DNA of 64,000 bases from Holophagaceae bacterium (GTDB lineage: Bacteria > Acidobacteriota > Holophagae > Holophagales > Holophagaceae): positions 1 to 64,000 of the forward strand of contig JAAXXS010000002.1 of the NCBI GenBank assembly GCA_013334395.1, given 5' to 3'. The first letter of the stretch is position 1. Each line of letters opens with the position of its first letter. Positions 34,915 through 43,905 of the stretch are shown here, piece after piece. The notes beneath the pieces were generated by a model. The model saw only the letters and a program-made list of their open reading frames with translations, was not told where the DNA came from and did no database searches. A program made the position numbers and the translations under genes.

Positions 34915-37900
34915 TTACTCCGGTTGAAGGGCGGTGGCGACGGCACCCTCGCGCTGCAGGTCCGCGGCGCGGCCGCGGCGGGCGACGAGGTAATACAGGA
35001 CGGGGACGGCAAAGCGGGACAGCAGGGTGGCGGCGACCTCACCCGCCATGAGGCTGATGGCGAGGCCCTGGAAGATGGGATCCTTGAGCATGACCGCAGA
35101 GCCCACCAGCACGGCCGCGGCCGTGAGCAGCATGGGCCGGAAGCGCACCACGCCGGCTTCCTCCACCGCTAGGGCCAAGGGCATGCCCTCGCGCAGCTTG
35201 AGCTCGATGAAGTCCACCAGGATGATGCTGTTGCGGACGATGATGCCCGCCCCCGCGATGAAGCCGATCATGCTGGTGGCCGTGAAGAAGGCCCCCAACA
35301 AGCCGTGGGCGGGAATGATGCCGATCAGCGAGAGCGGGATCGGCACCAGGATGACCCAGGGCACCTGGAAGCTCTCGAACCAGCCCACCACCAGGATGAA
35401 GATCAGCACCAGCACGGCCGCGAAGGCCATGCCCAGATCCCGGAAGACCTCCAGGGTGATGTGCCACTCGCCATCCCACTTGAGGGCCAGGGACTCGGTG
35501 TTCTCGGGGTGGGCCAGACCCAGGCGCGGGACTGGAGACCCGGCCGTACCCTTCATGGCGTCAATCTTCTTGTTCAGCGCCGCCAGGGCATAGACCGGAC
35601 TCTCGATGGTGCCCGCCAGATCCGAGATGACATAGGTGACCGGCATCAGGTTCTTGTGGTGGATGGGCGCTTCCTCCACGCCCTGTTTCACGGTCACCAG
35701 CTCCCGCACCGGGACCATGCCCCGGGCTCCGGGAACCGTGAGCTGCAGGAGCTGGTCCAGCTGCTGGCGCTTCTCGGGGGCAAGCTGCAGGATGACGGGT
35801 ACCTGGCTGGATCCGCGCAGCACGTGGAAGGTCCCAGCCTGGTGGCCCTGGCCCGCCAGATAGAGTGTCTGGATCACGTGGGCGGGGGCAACGCCGTGCA
35901 GGGCCGCCTTCTCCCGATCCAGCACCAGGCTGATCTTGGGTGCGGTGGGGTTCAGGGTGGAGTCCACGTCGACGATGCCGTCAACGCTCTTGAAGGCCTT
36001 GAGGACCTCGTCGGAGAGGCGGGCGCGCTCGGCCTCGGTGGGGCCGTAGATCTCGGCCACGATGGTATCCATGACCGGCGGTCCCGGGGGGATCTCCACA
36101 AGTTTCATACGCGCCCCGGCGGGCTTTGCAAGCTTCTCCAGCTCGGGCCGGAGGCGGACGACGATGTCGTGGCTCTGCTCCTTGCGGTCGTGCTTGGGCA
36201 CCAGGTTCACCTGGACGTCCACCATCTCCGCTTCCTGGCGCAGGAAGCTGTGGCGGACCATGCCCACGAACGTGAACGGGGCGGCCTCACCGGCATAGAC
36301 CTGCACATCCTTGACGGTGGCGTCCTTCAGCAGGCGCCGGGCGACGTCCTGGCCCACAGCGAGCGCGTCTTCCCGGGGCGTGCCCGCGGGCAGATCCAGC
36401 TGCACCATGAACTCCGACTTGTTGTCGAAGGGCAGCATCTTCACCTTCACCCAGCCGATGCCCACCAGGGACATGGCGCCCACCAGCAGCACCACGACGC
36501 CGCCGAAGAAGCCCCAGCGGACCGCAGGCTTGAACAGAAGGGCCCGGATGACCGTGCGGTAAAGGACGGTGAACTTCGAGTCCGGAGCCACCTCCGGGTT
36601 CTTGTCCTGCCAGTCGTGGACCGGCTCCGGCGCCTGGTTATCCGGGGTGGCGGGGTGCAGCCCTGACTCGTCGATCTCCGGCAGGTGGGCTTCCTTCTTG
36701 AACAGGATGAGGCTGGCCCATGGGCTGATGACGAAGGCGATGACCAGGCTGAAGATCATGGCCAGGCTGGCGCCCACGGGGATGGGCCGCATGTAGGGGC
36801 CCATGAGACCGCGCACGAAGGCCATGGGCAGGATGGCGGCGATGACGGCGAAGGTGGCCAGGATCGTGGGGTTGCCCACCTCGTCCACGGCCTCGATCAC
36901 CACCGTGGCGAAGCTCTTGCGGTGGCCCGGCAGGTGCATGTGCCGGTGGATGTTCTCCACCACCACGATGGCGTCGTCCACCAGGATGCCGATGGAGAAG
37001 ATCAGCGCGAAGAGCGTCACGCGGTTCAGGGTGTAGCCGAACAGGTAGGTGATCAGCAGGGTGAGGGCCAGGGTGACCGGGACCGCGATGCCCACCACCA
37101 CCGCGCTGCGCCAGCCCATGGCCAGCAGGATGAGCGTGATGACGCTGAGGGTCGCGATGAGCAGGTGCTGGATCAGCTCGTTGGACTTGTCACCAGCCGT
37201 CTCGCCGTAGTTGCGGGTGACCGTGACCTTCAGGTCGCGGGGGAGGAGGTTGCCCCGGAGGGCCTCCACCTTGGCCAGCACCTGCTCGGCCAGGGCCGTG
37301 GCGTTGGTGCCTGCCCGCTTTGAGAGGGTGACGCTCACAGCCGGCTCGAAGCCACTCCGGCCCGCCTCGGCGAAGAGCACGAGGGGTGGCTCGGACTCCG
37401 GCGCGTCCACCACCCTCGCGACATCCGCCAGATAGACGGGCTTCTGGTTCCGGACGCCCACGACCAGACGCCGCAGCTCTGCAGCCTGCAGCACGAAGCC
37501 CGTGGCCTCGAGCTCGGTGCGCTTGCCGTGGTCCACTAGGGTGCCCGCAGGCAGCTGGGCCTCGGCGGACTGGAGGGCGGGCTGCAGCTCGGCGATGGAC
37601 ATGTTGAGGGAGCGCAGGCGGTCTGGGTCCGGCTCGATGCGGACCATGCGGCGCGCGCCGCCGACCACCTTCACCTGGGCCGTGCTGGGCACGTTGGACA
37701 GCTCCCGGGCGAGCACTTCGCCAACTTTCCGGAGCTGGCCAGGCGTCTGCGCGGAGGCCTCCGGCAGGCCATGCAGAGTCAGGACCAGGAAGGGCACGTC
37801 ATCGATGGTCTGGAGCTTCACGATGGGCTTCATGGCCCCGGGCGGGAGCATCTGGGGATTCGCCGCTAGCTCCTGGTGGATCTTCACCAGGCTGGGCTCC

Positions 37901-38229
37901 TGGGGCTCGTTCACCTTGAAGCGCACGGTGATGAGCGCCATGCCCGGCCGGCTCATGCTGTAGAGATACTCCACACCGGGAATGCCCCAGAGGGCACGCT
38001 CCAGGGGCGCGGTGACCTGGCTCTCGACCTCCTTGGGGCTCGCACCCGGGTAGGGCACGTAGAGATCGACCATGGGCACGATGATCTGGGGTTCCTCTTC
38101 CCGCGGCGTCAGCACCACGGCGAGGAGGCCCAGGATCAGCGAGGCGCCGACGATGAGGGGGGTCAGCTTGCTGCGCAGGAACCCCTTGGCCAGGGTCCCG
38201 GCCAGGCCCAACCGGGGTTCACTTGCCAT
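34915..38229 (-). CDS. RND efflux pump permease (AcrB-type)
   Basis: The product is 1104 aa. It has the 12-TM RND layout with two large periplasmic loops. Proton-relay Asp residues are in SIGILVDDAIVVVENI, and the second half repeats the arrangement (AGAGIIVRNSIILVDF). Length and order match AcrB/HAE-type pumps. The substrate is unknown; heavy-metal (CusA-like) or hydrophobic compounds are both possible. The start overlaps the MFP stop by 11 nt. It is followed by three small genes. Confidence 0.9.
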   Translation of the reverse strand: MASEPRLGLAGTLAKGFLRSKLTPLIVGASLILGLLAVVLTPREEEPQIIVPMVDLYVPYPGASPKEVESQVTAPLERALWGIPGVEYLYSMSRPGMALITVRFKVNEPQEPSLVKIHQELAANPQMLPPGAMKPIVKLQTIDDVPFLVLTLHGLPEASAQTPGQLRKVGEVLARELSNVPSTAQVKVVGGARRMVRIEPDPDRLRSLNMSIAELQPALQSAEAQLPAGTLVDHGKRTELEATGFVLQAAELRRLVVGVRNQKPVYLADVARVVDAPESEPPLVLFAEAGRSGFEPAVSVTLSKRAGTNATALAEQVLAKVEALRGNLLPRDLKVTVTRNYGETAGDKSNELIQHLLIATLSVITLILLAMGWRSAVVVGIAVPVTLALTLLITYLFGYTLNRVTLFALIFSIGILVDDAIVVVENIHRHMHLPGHRKSFATVVIEAVDEVGNPTILATFAVIAAILPMAFVRGLMGPYMRPIPVGASLAMIFSLVIAFVISPWASLILFKKEAHLPEIDESGLHPATPDNQAPEPVHDWQDKNPEVAPDSKFTVLYRTVIRALLFKPAVRWGFFGGVVVLLVGAMSLVGIGWVKVKMLPFDNKSEFMVQLDLPAGTPREDALAVGQDVARRLLKDATVKDVQVYAGEAAPFTFVGMVRHSFLRQEAEMVDVQVNLVPKHDRKEQSHDIVVRLRPELEKLAKPAGARMKLVEIPPGPPVMDTIVAEIYGPTEAERARLSDEVLKAFKSVDGIVDVDSTLNPTAPKISLVLDREKAALHGVAPAHVIQTLYLAGQGHQAGTFHVLRGSSQVPVILQLAPEKRQQLDQLLQLTVPGARGMVPVRELVTVKQGVEEAPIHHKNLMPVTYVISDLAGTIESPVYALAALNKKIDAMKGTAGSPVPRLGLAHPENTESLALKWDGEWHITLEVFRDLGMAFAAVLVLIFILVVGWFESFQVPWVILVPIPLSLIGIIPAHGLLGAFFTATSMIGFIAGAGIIVRNSIILVDFIELKLREGMPLALAVEEAGVVRFRPMLLTAAAVLVGSAVMLKDPIFQGLAISLMAGEVAATLLSRFAVPVLYYLVARRGRAADLQREGAVATALQPE

Positions 38230-39250
38230 GGCTCACCCCGCTGGAGAGCTCGATGGGCTGGCCGTCCTGGAGAGATCCCGGCTGGTCGATGACCTTCTCA
38301 CCGGCCTTCAGGCCGGACCGCACGGACAGGTAGCTGCCGCTGCCCTCACCCAGGGACAACCAGCGCAGCTCGGCGTGGCCCTCCTTGGCGATGAACACGC
38401 CCGTCAGCTCCCCGCGCTGCACCAGCGCCGTGCGGGGCACGGACAGCCCCGGGGCGGCCTGGAGGCCGGGCACCAATAGGCGGGCGAAGGAGCCCTGCCG
38501 GAGACCCTTGGGCTTGAGCACCTTGGCCCGCACGGTCCCCTTGTGGCTGGTGGCGTCGCCACCGGGGGCCAGCGCGGTGATCTGGGCCTCGCCCTGGACC
38601 CCCTCGCTCTCGAACTTCAGCCTGGAGCCGGTCTTCAGGCCCTTGGCCTCATCCTCCGACAGGCTCGCGACCAGCTCCTGCTCGCCGTCGCCCACCAGCT
38701 CCAGCAGGGGCATGCCGGGGCCGACAAAGTCACCTTCATTCACCTTGCGGGACTGCACAACGCCCGAGAAGGGCGCCCGGATCTGCGTGTAGGCGATGTT
38801 GGCCTTCAGGGCGGTGACGCCGGCCTGAGCCTGGGCCACCTGGGCCTGGGCCTGCTCCAGCTCCGAGAGGGTGCTGGCCTTCTGGGCCTGCAGGGCCAGG
38901 ATGCGCCGGTGATGGGCCTCCACGACGGCCAGGCCGGTCTCGGCGGCCTTGAGCTGTCCCTGGAGGTCCTCGTCGCCCAGGGCGACCAGGAGGGCCCCTG
39001 CGGTCACGCGCTGACCCTCCTGGACCGGGACCCGCTTCACCTGGGCGGCCATGCGGGTGGCGATCATGGCCGTGCGGGTGGACTGGAGGGTGCCGGCCAC
39101 CCAGGCGCCTCCCTCGGGCGAGCCCTGGGCCACCAGCGCGACCGCCACCTTGGGCAGCACCTTCGCTTCAACCTGGGCCTCCTTGTGGCCGCAGGCGAGG
39201 GTCCCCAGGAGCATGCCGGTCATGGCCAGTGCGGAAAGGGCGGTCTTCAT
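38219..39250 (-). CDS. RND periplasmic adaptor (membrane-fusion) lipoprotein
   Basis: The product is 343 aa. A lipoprotein signal ends in TLAC with Cys20. A lipoyl-like segment (TRMAAQVKRVPVQEGQRVTAG and IRAPFSGVVQSRKVNEGDFV) flanks an alpha-hairpin coiled coil (QAEIALxQAQAQVAQAQ-like), followed by a beta-barrel. This is the HlyD/AcrA adaptor architecture, linking the RND pump to TolC. It starts by ATGA overlap with the outer-membrane protein gene and has GGAG 7 nt upstream. Confidence 0.92.
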   Translation of the reverse strand: MKTALSALAMTGMLLGTLACGHKEAQVEAKVLPKVAVALVAQGSPEGGAWVAGTLQSTRTAMIATRMAAQVKRVPVQEGQRVTAGALLVALGDEDLQGQLKAAETGLAVVEAHHRRILALQAQKASTLSELEQAQAQVAQAQAGVTALKANIAYTQIRAPFSGVVQSRKVNEGDFVGPGMPLLELVGDGEQELVASLSEDEAKGLKTGSRLKFESEGVQGEAQITALAPGGDATSHKGTVRAKVLKPKGLRQGSFARLLVPGLQAAPGLSVPRTALVQRGELTGVFIAKEGHAELRWLSLGEGSGSYLSVRSGLKAGEKVIDQPGSLQDGQPIELSSGVSHGK

Positions 39251-40566
39251 GGCTTCACTCCTTCGATGGGATTGCCGGTGGCCAGATCGAGGCCGGCGTG
39301 GCTGGTGCGAAGTTCGAACAGGCTTTGGAGGAGCAGCGTCCGGGCGCCCTGGATGGCCGCGTCCGCATCGAGCACCTCGATCAGGGGCGTGAGGCCCTCA
39401 CGGTGGCGGGCCTCCCGGAGCCGCTTGGACTCCTCGGCGGCGGTCAGGGCGGCCTTGGCGGCGAGGATCCGGGCCTCGGCGGCCTTGACGGACTCGCGCG
39501 CCACACGGACCTGATGCTCCGCCTGCTGCTGCTTGAAGGTGCGGAGGTCGGTCGCGGCCCGCTCCTGGGCCCTGGCCGCCTTGGCCCGGGCCGCGTCCGG
39601 CGCCGAGAAGACCTTCCACTTCACCCCGACCGAGGCATAGGTCCAGTTGCCCTTGTCCGACCAGGAGTGATGCAGCGTGCCGACACCCAGCTCCAGCCCG
39701 ACTTCGGGAAGGGTGTTGCCTCGGGCCGCCAGGGCGCCCTCATGGGCGGCCTTGGCCTGGAGGTCCGCGGCGACGAGGTCACCGCGGTAGGCGGTACCCC
39801 TGTCGGCGGAGGCCGCCGGGCTGGACTCCAGGGGCGTGGCCAGGGGGCCTTCCACGGGACCCGTCCCCGTGAGCAGTCCCAGTCCGGACCGGGCCGAGCG
39901 GACCTGCTTGAAGACCTCGGCCCGTTGGGCGTCCGCCTGGGCGTGGAAGGCCTTGAGGCGCTGGAGCTCGGACTCGAGCATGAGCCCTTGATTGACCCGG
40001 GCTCCCACGAAGTCCTCCATGCCCTGGATCCAGGCGCGGGTGTCGTCCACCCACTTCAGGGCCTGCTCCGCCACCTGGGTGCCGAAGTAGGCCTCCACGA
40101 CCAGTTGGGCGGTCTCCTGCTTGCGGCGCTCCTGGCTGGCCTGCTCGGCCTGGGCCAGATACTCCCCAGCGCGCTTCGCGGCGGTCAGGCGGCCGCCGGT
40201 GTAGAGGGGCTGCTGTACCACGGCCGAGCCGCCATAGGCACCAATGGGATCCGGGTGGTTGAGCGCCAGGGGGTTGAAGTCCGCCGCCCCGATCCGGGCC
40301 TGGTTCAGCTTGATGCCGAAGGCCATCATGGGCTCGTCCGTGCGCGTCCCGTAGGCGTTCAGCGTGAGGGAGGGCAGGCGAAGGTCCCGGTTGGCCTCAG
40401 CCTCGGCCAGGCGGCTGTCCACCATGGCCTGGCCCGCCCGCAGGCCCGCCTGGTCCGTCCAGGCCTTCCGGATGGACTGGGCCACGGTCAGAGCTTCCTG
40501 AGCCATGCCAAATCCCGCGCCAGCCGCCAGCAGTCCCACCAGAGTTGTCATTCTTTTAATACTCAT
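39247..40566 (-). CDS. TolC-type outer-membrane efflux protein
   Basis: The product is 439 aa with a signal peptide (cleavage near GMAQE) and two TolC/OEP repeats of long helices. It forms the trimeric outer-membrane duct for the RND system. AGGAGT precedes ATG 40566, and the stop overlaps the adaptor start. It is 50 nt downstream of the ArsR-type gene on the same strand. Confidence 0.9.
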   Translation of the reverse strand: MSIKRMTTLVGLLAAGAGFGMAQEALTVAQSIRKAWTDQAGLRAGQAMVDSRLAEAEANRDLRLPSLTLNAYGTRTDEPMMAFGIKLNQARIGAADFNPLALNHPDPIGAYGGSAVVQQPLYTGGRLTAAKRAGEYLAQAEQASQERRKQETAQLVVEAYFGTQVAEQALKWVDDTRAWIQGMEDFVGARVNQGLMLESELQRLKAFHAQADAQRAEVFKQVRSARSGLGLLTGTGPVEGPLATPLESSPAASADRGTAYRGDLVAADLQAKAAHEGALAARGNTLPEVGLELGVGTLHHSWSDKGNWTYASVGVKWKVFSAPDAARAKAARAQERAATDLRTFKQQQAEHQVRVARESVKAAEARILAAKAALTAAEESKRLREARHREGLTPLIEVLDADAAIQGARTLLLQSLFELRTSHAGLDLATGNPIEGVKP

Positions 40567-40616
40567 AAAGGAATACTCCTGGATAAAAAAAACGGGGCCG
40601 AAGCCAGCGGTCTTCC

Positions 40617-40946
40617 CTACTTCAAGGCCTTGTAGATCACCCGCGCCCGGTCGCTCACATGGCCGCAGACCAGCTCGCAGAGGTCTCCGACCAGGGGCAT
40701 GACCGGTGCGAAGTAGACGGCGTTGCCCTCGGGTTCCCGGCTCACCAGACCCACCCGCACCAGGCAGGCCAGGTGCTTGGACGCATTGGCCTGGGAGAGC
40801 CCGGCGGACTCTGCCACAGCCCCCTGGCTGAGTGGCTCCTTCGAGTCCAGCAGGGACCGCAGGATCTTCAGGCGGGAGGCGTCCCCCAGCGCGCTGAAGA
40901 GCCCGCTGACTTCATCGATCATGGGATTGCTGAGCTGGTGATTCAT
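40617..40946 (-). CDS. ArsR-family transcriptional repressor
   Basis: The product is 109 aa. The winged helix-turn-helix reads LSQGAVAESAGLSQANASKHLACLVRVGLVSREPEG. Cysteines are Cys61 in the recognition helix (the place of one metal ligand in CmtR) and Cys90 and Cys94 in the C-terminal helix, so a metal or thiol-reactive inducer is plausible; a Cys-type alpha-3 CXC site is absent. GGAG stands upstream of ATG 40946. It is the first gene of the efflux operon and likely represses it through the inverted repeat overlapping the promoter. Confidence 0.88.
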   Translation of the reverse strand: MNHQLSNPMIDEVSGLFSALGDASRLKILRSLLDSKEPLSQGAVAESAGLSQANASKHLACLVRVGLVSREPEGNAVYFAPVMPLVGDLCELVCGHVSDRARVIYKALK

Positions 40947-40960
40947 GGAATCAACTCCAT

Positions 40961-41001
40961 GCGACTATATTCATTCAGTTTTGACTTTTGTCAAGTCAAA
41001 A
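40961..41001 (-). promoter_or_regulatory. ArsR operon promoter with overlapping inverted-repeat operator
   Basis: On the minus strand TTGACA (40994-40989) and TATAGT (40969-40964) form a promoter with a long 19-nt spacer. A perfect 9-bp inverted repeat (TTTTGACTT / AAGTCAAAA at 40979-40987 and 40993-41001) overlaps the -35 element. This is the classical place for an ArsR-type autorepressor site. Confidence 0.65.
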
Positions 41002-41124
41002 AAACCAGCTCCCATGAAGAACTGTATACCCATCGGATCATCCAGCCACCAAGCATTCCACAGCACTGGCAATTCCAGGGGGAACGTGACGGAGGTCATC
41101 CCCTGCCAGAGACTTGCTAGTCTG

Positions 41125-41664
41125 ATGGTGGAGATTCCCGTGGACGACCTGGACCTGCGCGCTGCCAAGATCCGCCTGCTCTGCACCGACATCGACGGCG
41201 TGCTCACCACGGGCGCCCTGCACTATGGCCTGGAAGCAGGCCATTCCAAGGCCTTCAACGTGCGCGACGGCGCCGCCACCAAGTGGCTGCAGCGGGCCGG
41301 CATTCCCGTGGCCTTCATCTCCGGCCTGGACGCCGCGGCCACCCGGCACCGGGCCCAGGACCTGGGGGTGGAGGACTGCTTCGCGGGGCACCTGAACAAG
41401 CTCCCGGTGCTGGACCAGCTCTGCGCGAAATACGGGCTGGCCTATGACCAAGTGGCGCACCTGGGCGATGACCTGCCGGACCTGCCCCTGCTCTCCCGGG
41501 TGGGCCTGGCCTGCTGCCCTTCGGATGCCGCACCCGAGGTGAAGGAAGCCTGTCACTGGGTGACCGAGGTGCCCGGTGGCCTGGGCCTGCTGCGGCTGGT
41601 GGCCGAGCGGATACTCAAGGCCCAGGGCCGCTGGGCCGACACCGTGGGCAAGTACGGGGCCTGA
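41125..41664 (+). CDS. kdsC: KdsC-like HAD phosphatase
   Basis: The product is 179 aa (E. coli KdsC 188). It has the HAD motif LLCTDIDGVLTTG, FNVRDG, FISG and HLGDDLPDLPLL, and the KdsC-type tail VTEVPGGLGLLRLVAERIL. It removes phosphate from 3-deoxy-D-manno-octulosonate 8-phosphate in LPS synthesis. No kdsA/B is nearby, so the assignment rests on sequence. The start at ATG 41125 is not preceded by a strong RBS; a longer N-terminus would run into the operator. It diverges from the ArsR operon. Confidence 0.82.
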   Translation: MVEIPVDDLDLRAAKIRLLCTDIDGVLTTGALHYGLEAGHSKAFNVRDGAATKWLQRAGIPVAFISGLDAAATRHRAQDLGVEDCFAGHLNKLPVLDQLCAKYGLAYDQVAHLGDDLPDLPLLSRVGLACCPSDAAPEVKEACHWVTEVPGGLGLLRLVAERILKAQGRWADTVGKYGA

Positions 41665-41665
41665 G

Positions 41666-42196
41666 ATGAAACCGATTGCCGTCCTGCTCATCACCGCAGC
41701 CCTCAGCCTCTCGGGCCAGGACGCCGCCTTCGGGGTTCGCGTCCACGGCCTGCAGCCCATGGGCGACCTGAAGGATCTGACCAACAACCAGGTCGGGCTG
41801 GGAGCCGCAGTCTTCATCTCCATCCCCCACAGCGGCGGACTGGTGCTCCGCCCCGTGCTGGGCATGCAGTACATTCCCCAGGGCAACACGACGGGCCTGC
41901 CCGGCACCAAGACCGCAGTGACGTCCGTGGACCTCATGCTGGACCTGCTGTGGTTCCCCAACGAGGACCCGGACCACGGCCCCTACCTCGTCGGTTCCGT
42001 GGGCGGCCAGCAGTGGCGGCTGACCGCCAACGGCACCGCCCCTTCGACCCAGTCCGCGACCCGCCTGGGCCTCGGCGGAGGTCTGGGCTACCAGCTCTCG
42101 CCCCGGCTGGGGGTCGAGGCCCGAGGCTTCTGGAGCCCAGTGGAACAGAACCTCAAGGCCACGGGGCTCATCATCGGCGCCACCCTGAGGTTCTGA
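41666..42196 (+). CDS. Small outer-membrane beta-barrel-like protein
   Basis: The product is 176 aa with a signal peptide (1-19) and alternating amphipathic strands (VLRPVLGMQYIPQ, GPYLVGSVGGQQWRL, RLGLGGGLGYQLS, LGVEARGFWS) ending in aromatic TLRF, the typical C-terminal Phe of outer-membrane barrels. It is an OmpW/opacity-like 8-strand candidate. Start 41666 is 1 nt after the KdsC stop. The function is unknown. Confidence 0.7.
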   Translation: MKPIAVLLITAALSLSGQDAAFGVRVHGLQPMGDLKDLTNNQVGLGAAVFISIPHSGGLVLRPVLGMQYIPQGNTTGLPGTKTAVTSVDLMLDLLWFPNEDPDHGPYLVGSVGGQQWRLTANGTAPSTQSATRLGLGGGLGYQLSPRLGVEARGFWSPVEQNLKATGLIIGATLRF

Positions 42197-42200
42197 ACCC

Positions 42201-42395
42201 TCAGCGGCTCGCGTGGGCGTTGAACCCCGCGGTGCGCAGCTTCTGACCCTGGTTTTCGTCATCCGGGATGATGTAGTCCACCTCGGCCGGGGTGTAGAGC
42301 CGGCGGTGGAGGTCCATGACCAGGGCGGGCCCCCCGGACTGTGTGATCAGTCGGCCGGGCAAAAGGTAGACACTACCTTGAGGCTGAAACAACAT
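42201..42395 (-). CDS. Conserved-looking small protein of unknown function
   Basis: The product is 64 aa from ATG 42395 (TTGGAG 5 nt upstream), beginning MLFQPQGSVYLLPGR, with a middle LVMDLHRRLYTPAEVDYII and no signal or TM. It is convergent with the beta-barrel gene, 4 nt apart. I do not recognise it. The good RBS makes a real gene likely. Confidence 0.5.
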   Translation of the reverse strand: MLFQPQGSVYLLPGRLITQSGGPALVMDLHRRLYTPAEVDYIIPDDENQGQKLRTAGFNAHASR

Positions 42396-42495
42396 GGCCA
42401 CTCCAATAGGCCATTAGATAAAAATATGCAGGCAAGCGATATACGCTTGATTGATTACCAACTTCCAGGTAGTCCAACCCGGAATCCAGCCCCCA

Positions 42496-43902
42496 TCACC
42501 GGGCCGAGTTCGCCACCAGCAAGGCCGCAAGCTCATTGTGGCGACACTGAACCGGTTCAAGCTCGAAGGCCACAAGCCGCCCCTCCCGCACCCGCAGCAC
42601 CCCATCCACGATGGTGTAGGCCGCCTGGGCGGGGGCGCAGAGCAGCAGGGCGCCCACGGGGTCGTGGACCGCGCCGCCGGCGTAGCCCAGGGCCGAGAGA
42701 TCGAAGAGGGCCAGGTCCGCGCACATGCCCGGCGCCAGGTGCCCGATGTCGCTGCGCCCCAGGACGCGCGCGCCGCCCCGAGTGGCGAGTCGGAGCGTGT
42801 CTCGCACGGTCATGGCGCCCGGTCCCCGGTCGCAGCCGTAGGGCTCCGCGGCGATGCCCACCCGCTGCAGCAGCATGGCCATGCGCGCCTCGGCCACCAT
42901 GTGCGCGGCATCATTGCTGGCGCTGCCGTCCACGCCGAGGCCCACGGGCACGCCCGCGTCGAGCATGGCGCGCACCGGGGCGATGCCCGAGGCCAGGCGC
43001 ATGTTGGACGAGGGGCAGTGGGCCACGCCGGTGCCCGTGGCGGCAAAGCAGGCCTGACCCGCCGCATCGAGCTTCACGCAGTGGGCGTGCCACACATCCG
43101 CGCCCACCCAGCCGAGTTCCTCCGCGTACTGCGCGGGCGTGCAGCCGAACTTCTCCCGGGAGTAGGCCACGTCGTGGTCGTTCTCGGCCAGGTGCGTGTG
43201 CAGCCGCACGCCGCGCTGCCTCGCGAGCAGGGCCGTCTCGCGCATGAGCTCGCGGCTCACGGAGAAGGGCGAGCAGGGCGCCAGCGAGATCTGCAGCATG
43301 GAGCCCGGCGCGGGGTCGTGGTAGCGCGCGACCAGCCGGTCCATGTCGGCGAGGATGTCGGCTTCACGCTCCACCACCGAGTCCGGCGGCAGGCCACCAG
43401 CGCTCTGGCCTACGCTCATGGCCCCGCGGGTGGCGGTGAAGCGCATGCCGGCGAGGCGGGCGCCATCGATGCTGTCGTCCAGGCGGCAGCCATTGGGGAA
43501 CAGGTAGAGGTGATCGCTGGTGGTGGTGCAGCCGGACAGCAGCAGCTCCGCCATGGCCACCTGGGTGGACACCCGGAGCATCTCCGGCGTGAGCCCCGCC
43601 CAGATGGGGTACAGGCCCCGCAGCCAGGTGAACAGCTCCGCATCCTGCACCGCCGGGACCGCCCGCGTCAGGGACTGGAACATGTGGTGGTGGGTGTTCA
43701 CCAGCCCCGGCAGCACCAGGTGGCCCCGGGCGTCGATGACCTCGTCGGCGGTTGCGGGGAGCGCAACGGCGGGGCCAATGGCCTCGATACGATTGCCGCG
43801 GATGAACACGGAGGCCCCGTGCAACTCCCGTCCCGCATCGTCCATGGTGGCCACGCAGGTGGCGTCACGGAGCAGGAGGGTGCGGCCGCCGGACTCGGAC
43901 AT
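42496..43902 (-). CDS. 8-oxoguanine deaminase-like amidohydrolase
   Basis: The product is 468 aa. Metal ligands are in VNTHHHMFQS, HTHLAEND, HAHCVKL and GVDGSASND, the cyclic (sub-type III) amidohydrolase pattern. The block LRGLYPIWAGLTPEMLR matches the 8-oxoguanine deaminase/ATZ-TRZ-like group. It likely converts 8-oxoguanine to urate, or deaminates a related purine. It starts 3 nt after the stop of the formyltetrahydrofolate deformylase gene. Confidence 0.82.
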   Translation of the reverse strand: MSESGGRTLLLRDATCVATMDDAGRELHGASVFIRGNRIEAIGPAVALPATADEVIDARGHLVLPGLVNTHHHMFQSLTRAVPAVQDAELFTWLRGLYPIWAGLTPEMLRVSTQVAMAELLLSGCTTTSDHLYLFPNGCRLDDSIDGARLAGMRFTATRGAMSVGQSAGGLPPDSVVEREADILADMDRLVARYHDPAPGSMLQISLAPCSPFSVSRELMRETALLARQRGVRLHTHLAENDHDVAYSREKFGCTPAQYAEELGWVGADVWHAHCVKLDAAGQACFAATGTGVAHCPSSNMRLASGIAPVRAMLDAGVPVGLGVDGSASNDAAHMVAEARMAMLLQRVGIAAEPYGCDRGPGAMTVRDTLRLATRGGARVLGRSDIGHLAPGMCADLALFDLSALGYAGGAVHDPVGALLLCAPAQAAYTIVDGVLRVREGRLVAFELEPVQCRHNELAALLVANSAR

Positions 43903-43905
43903 GGG

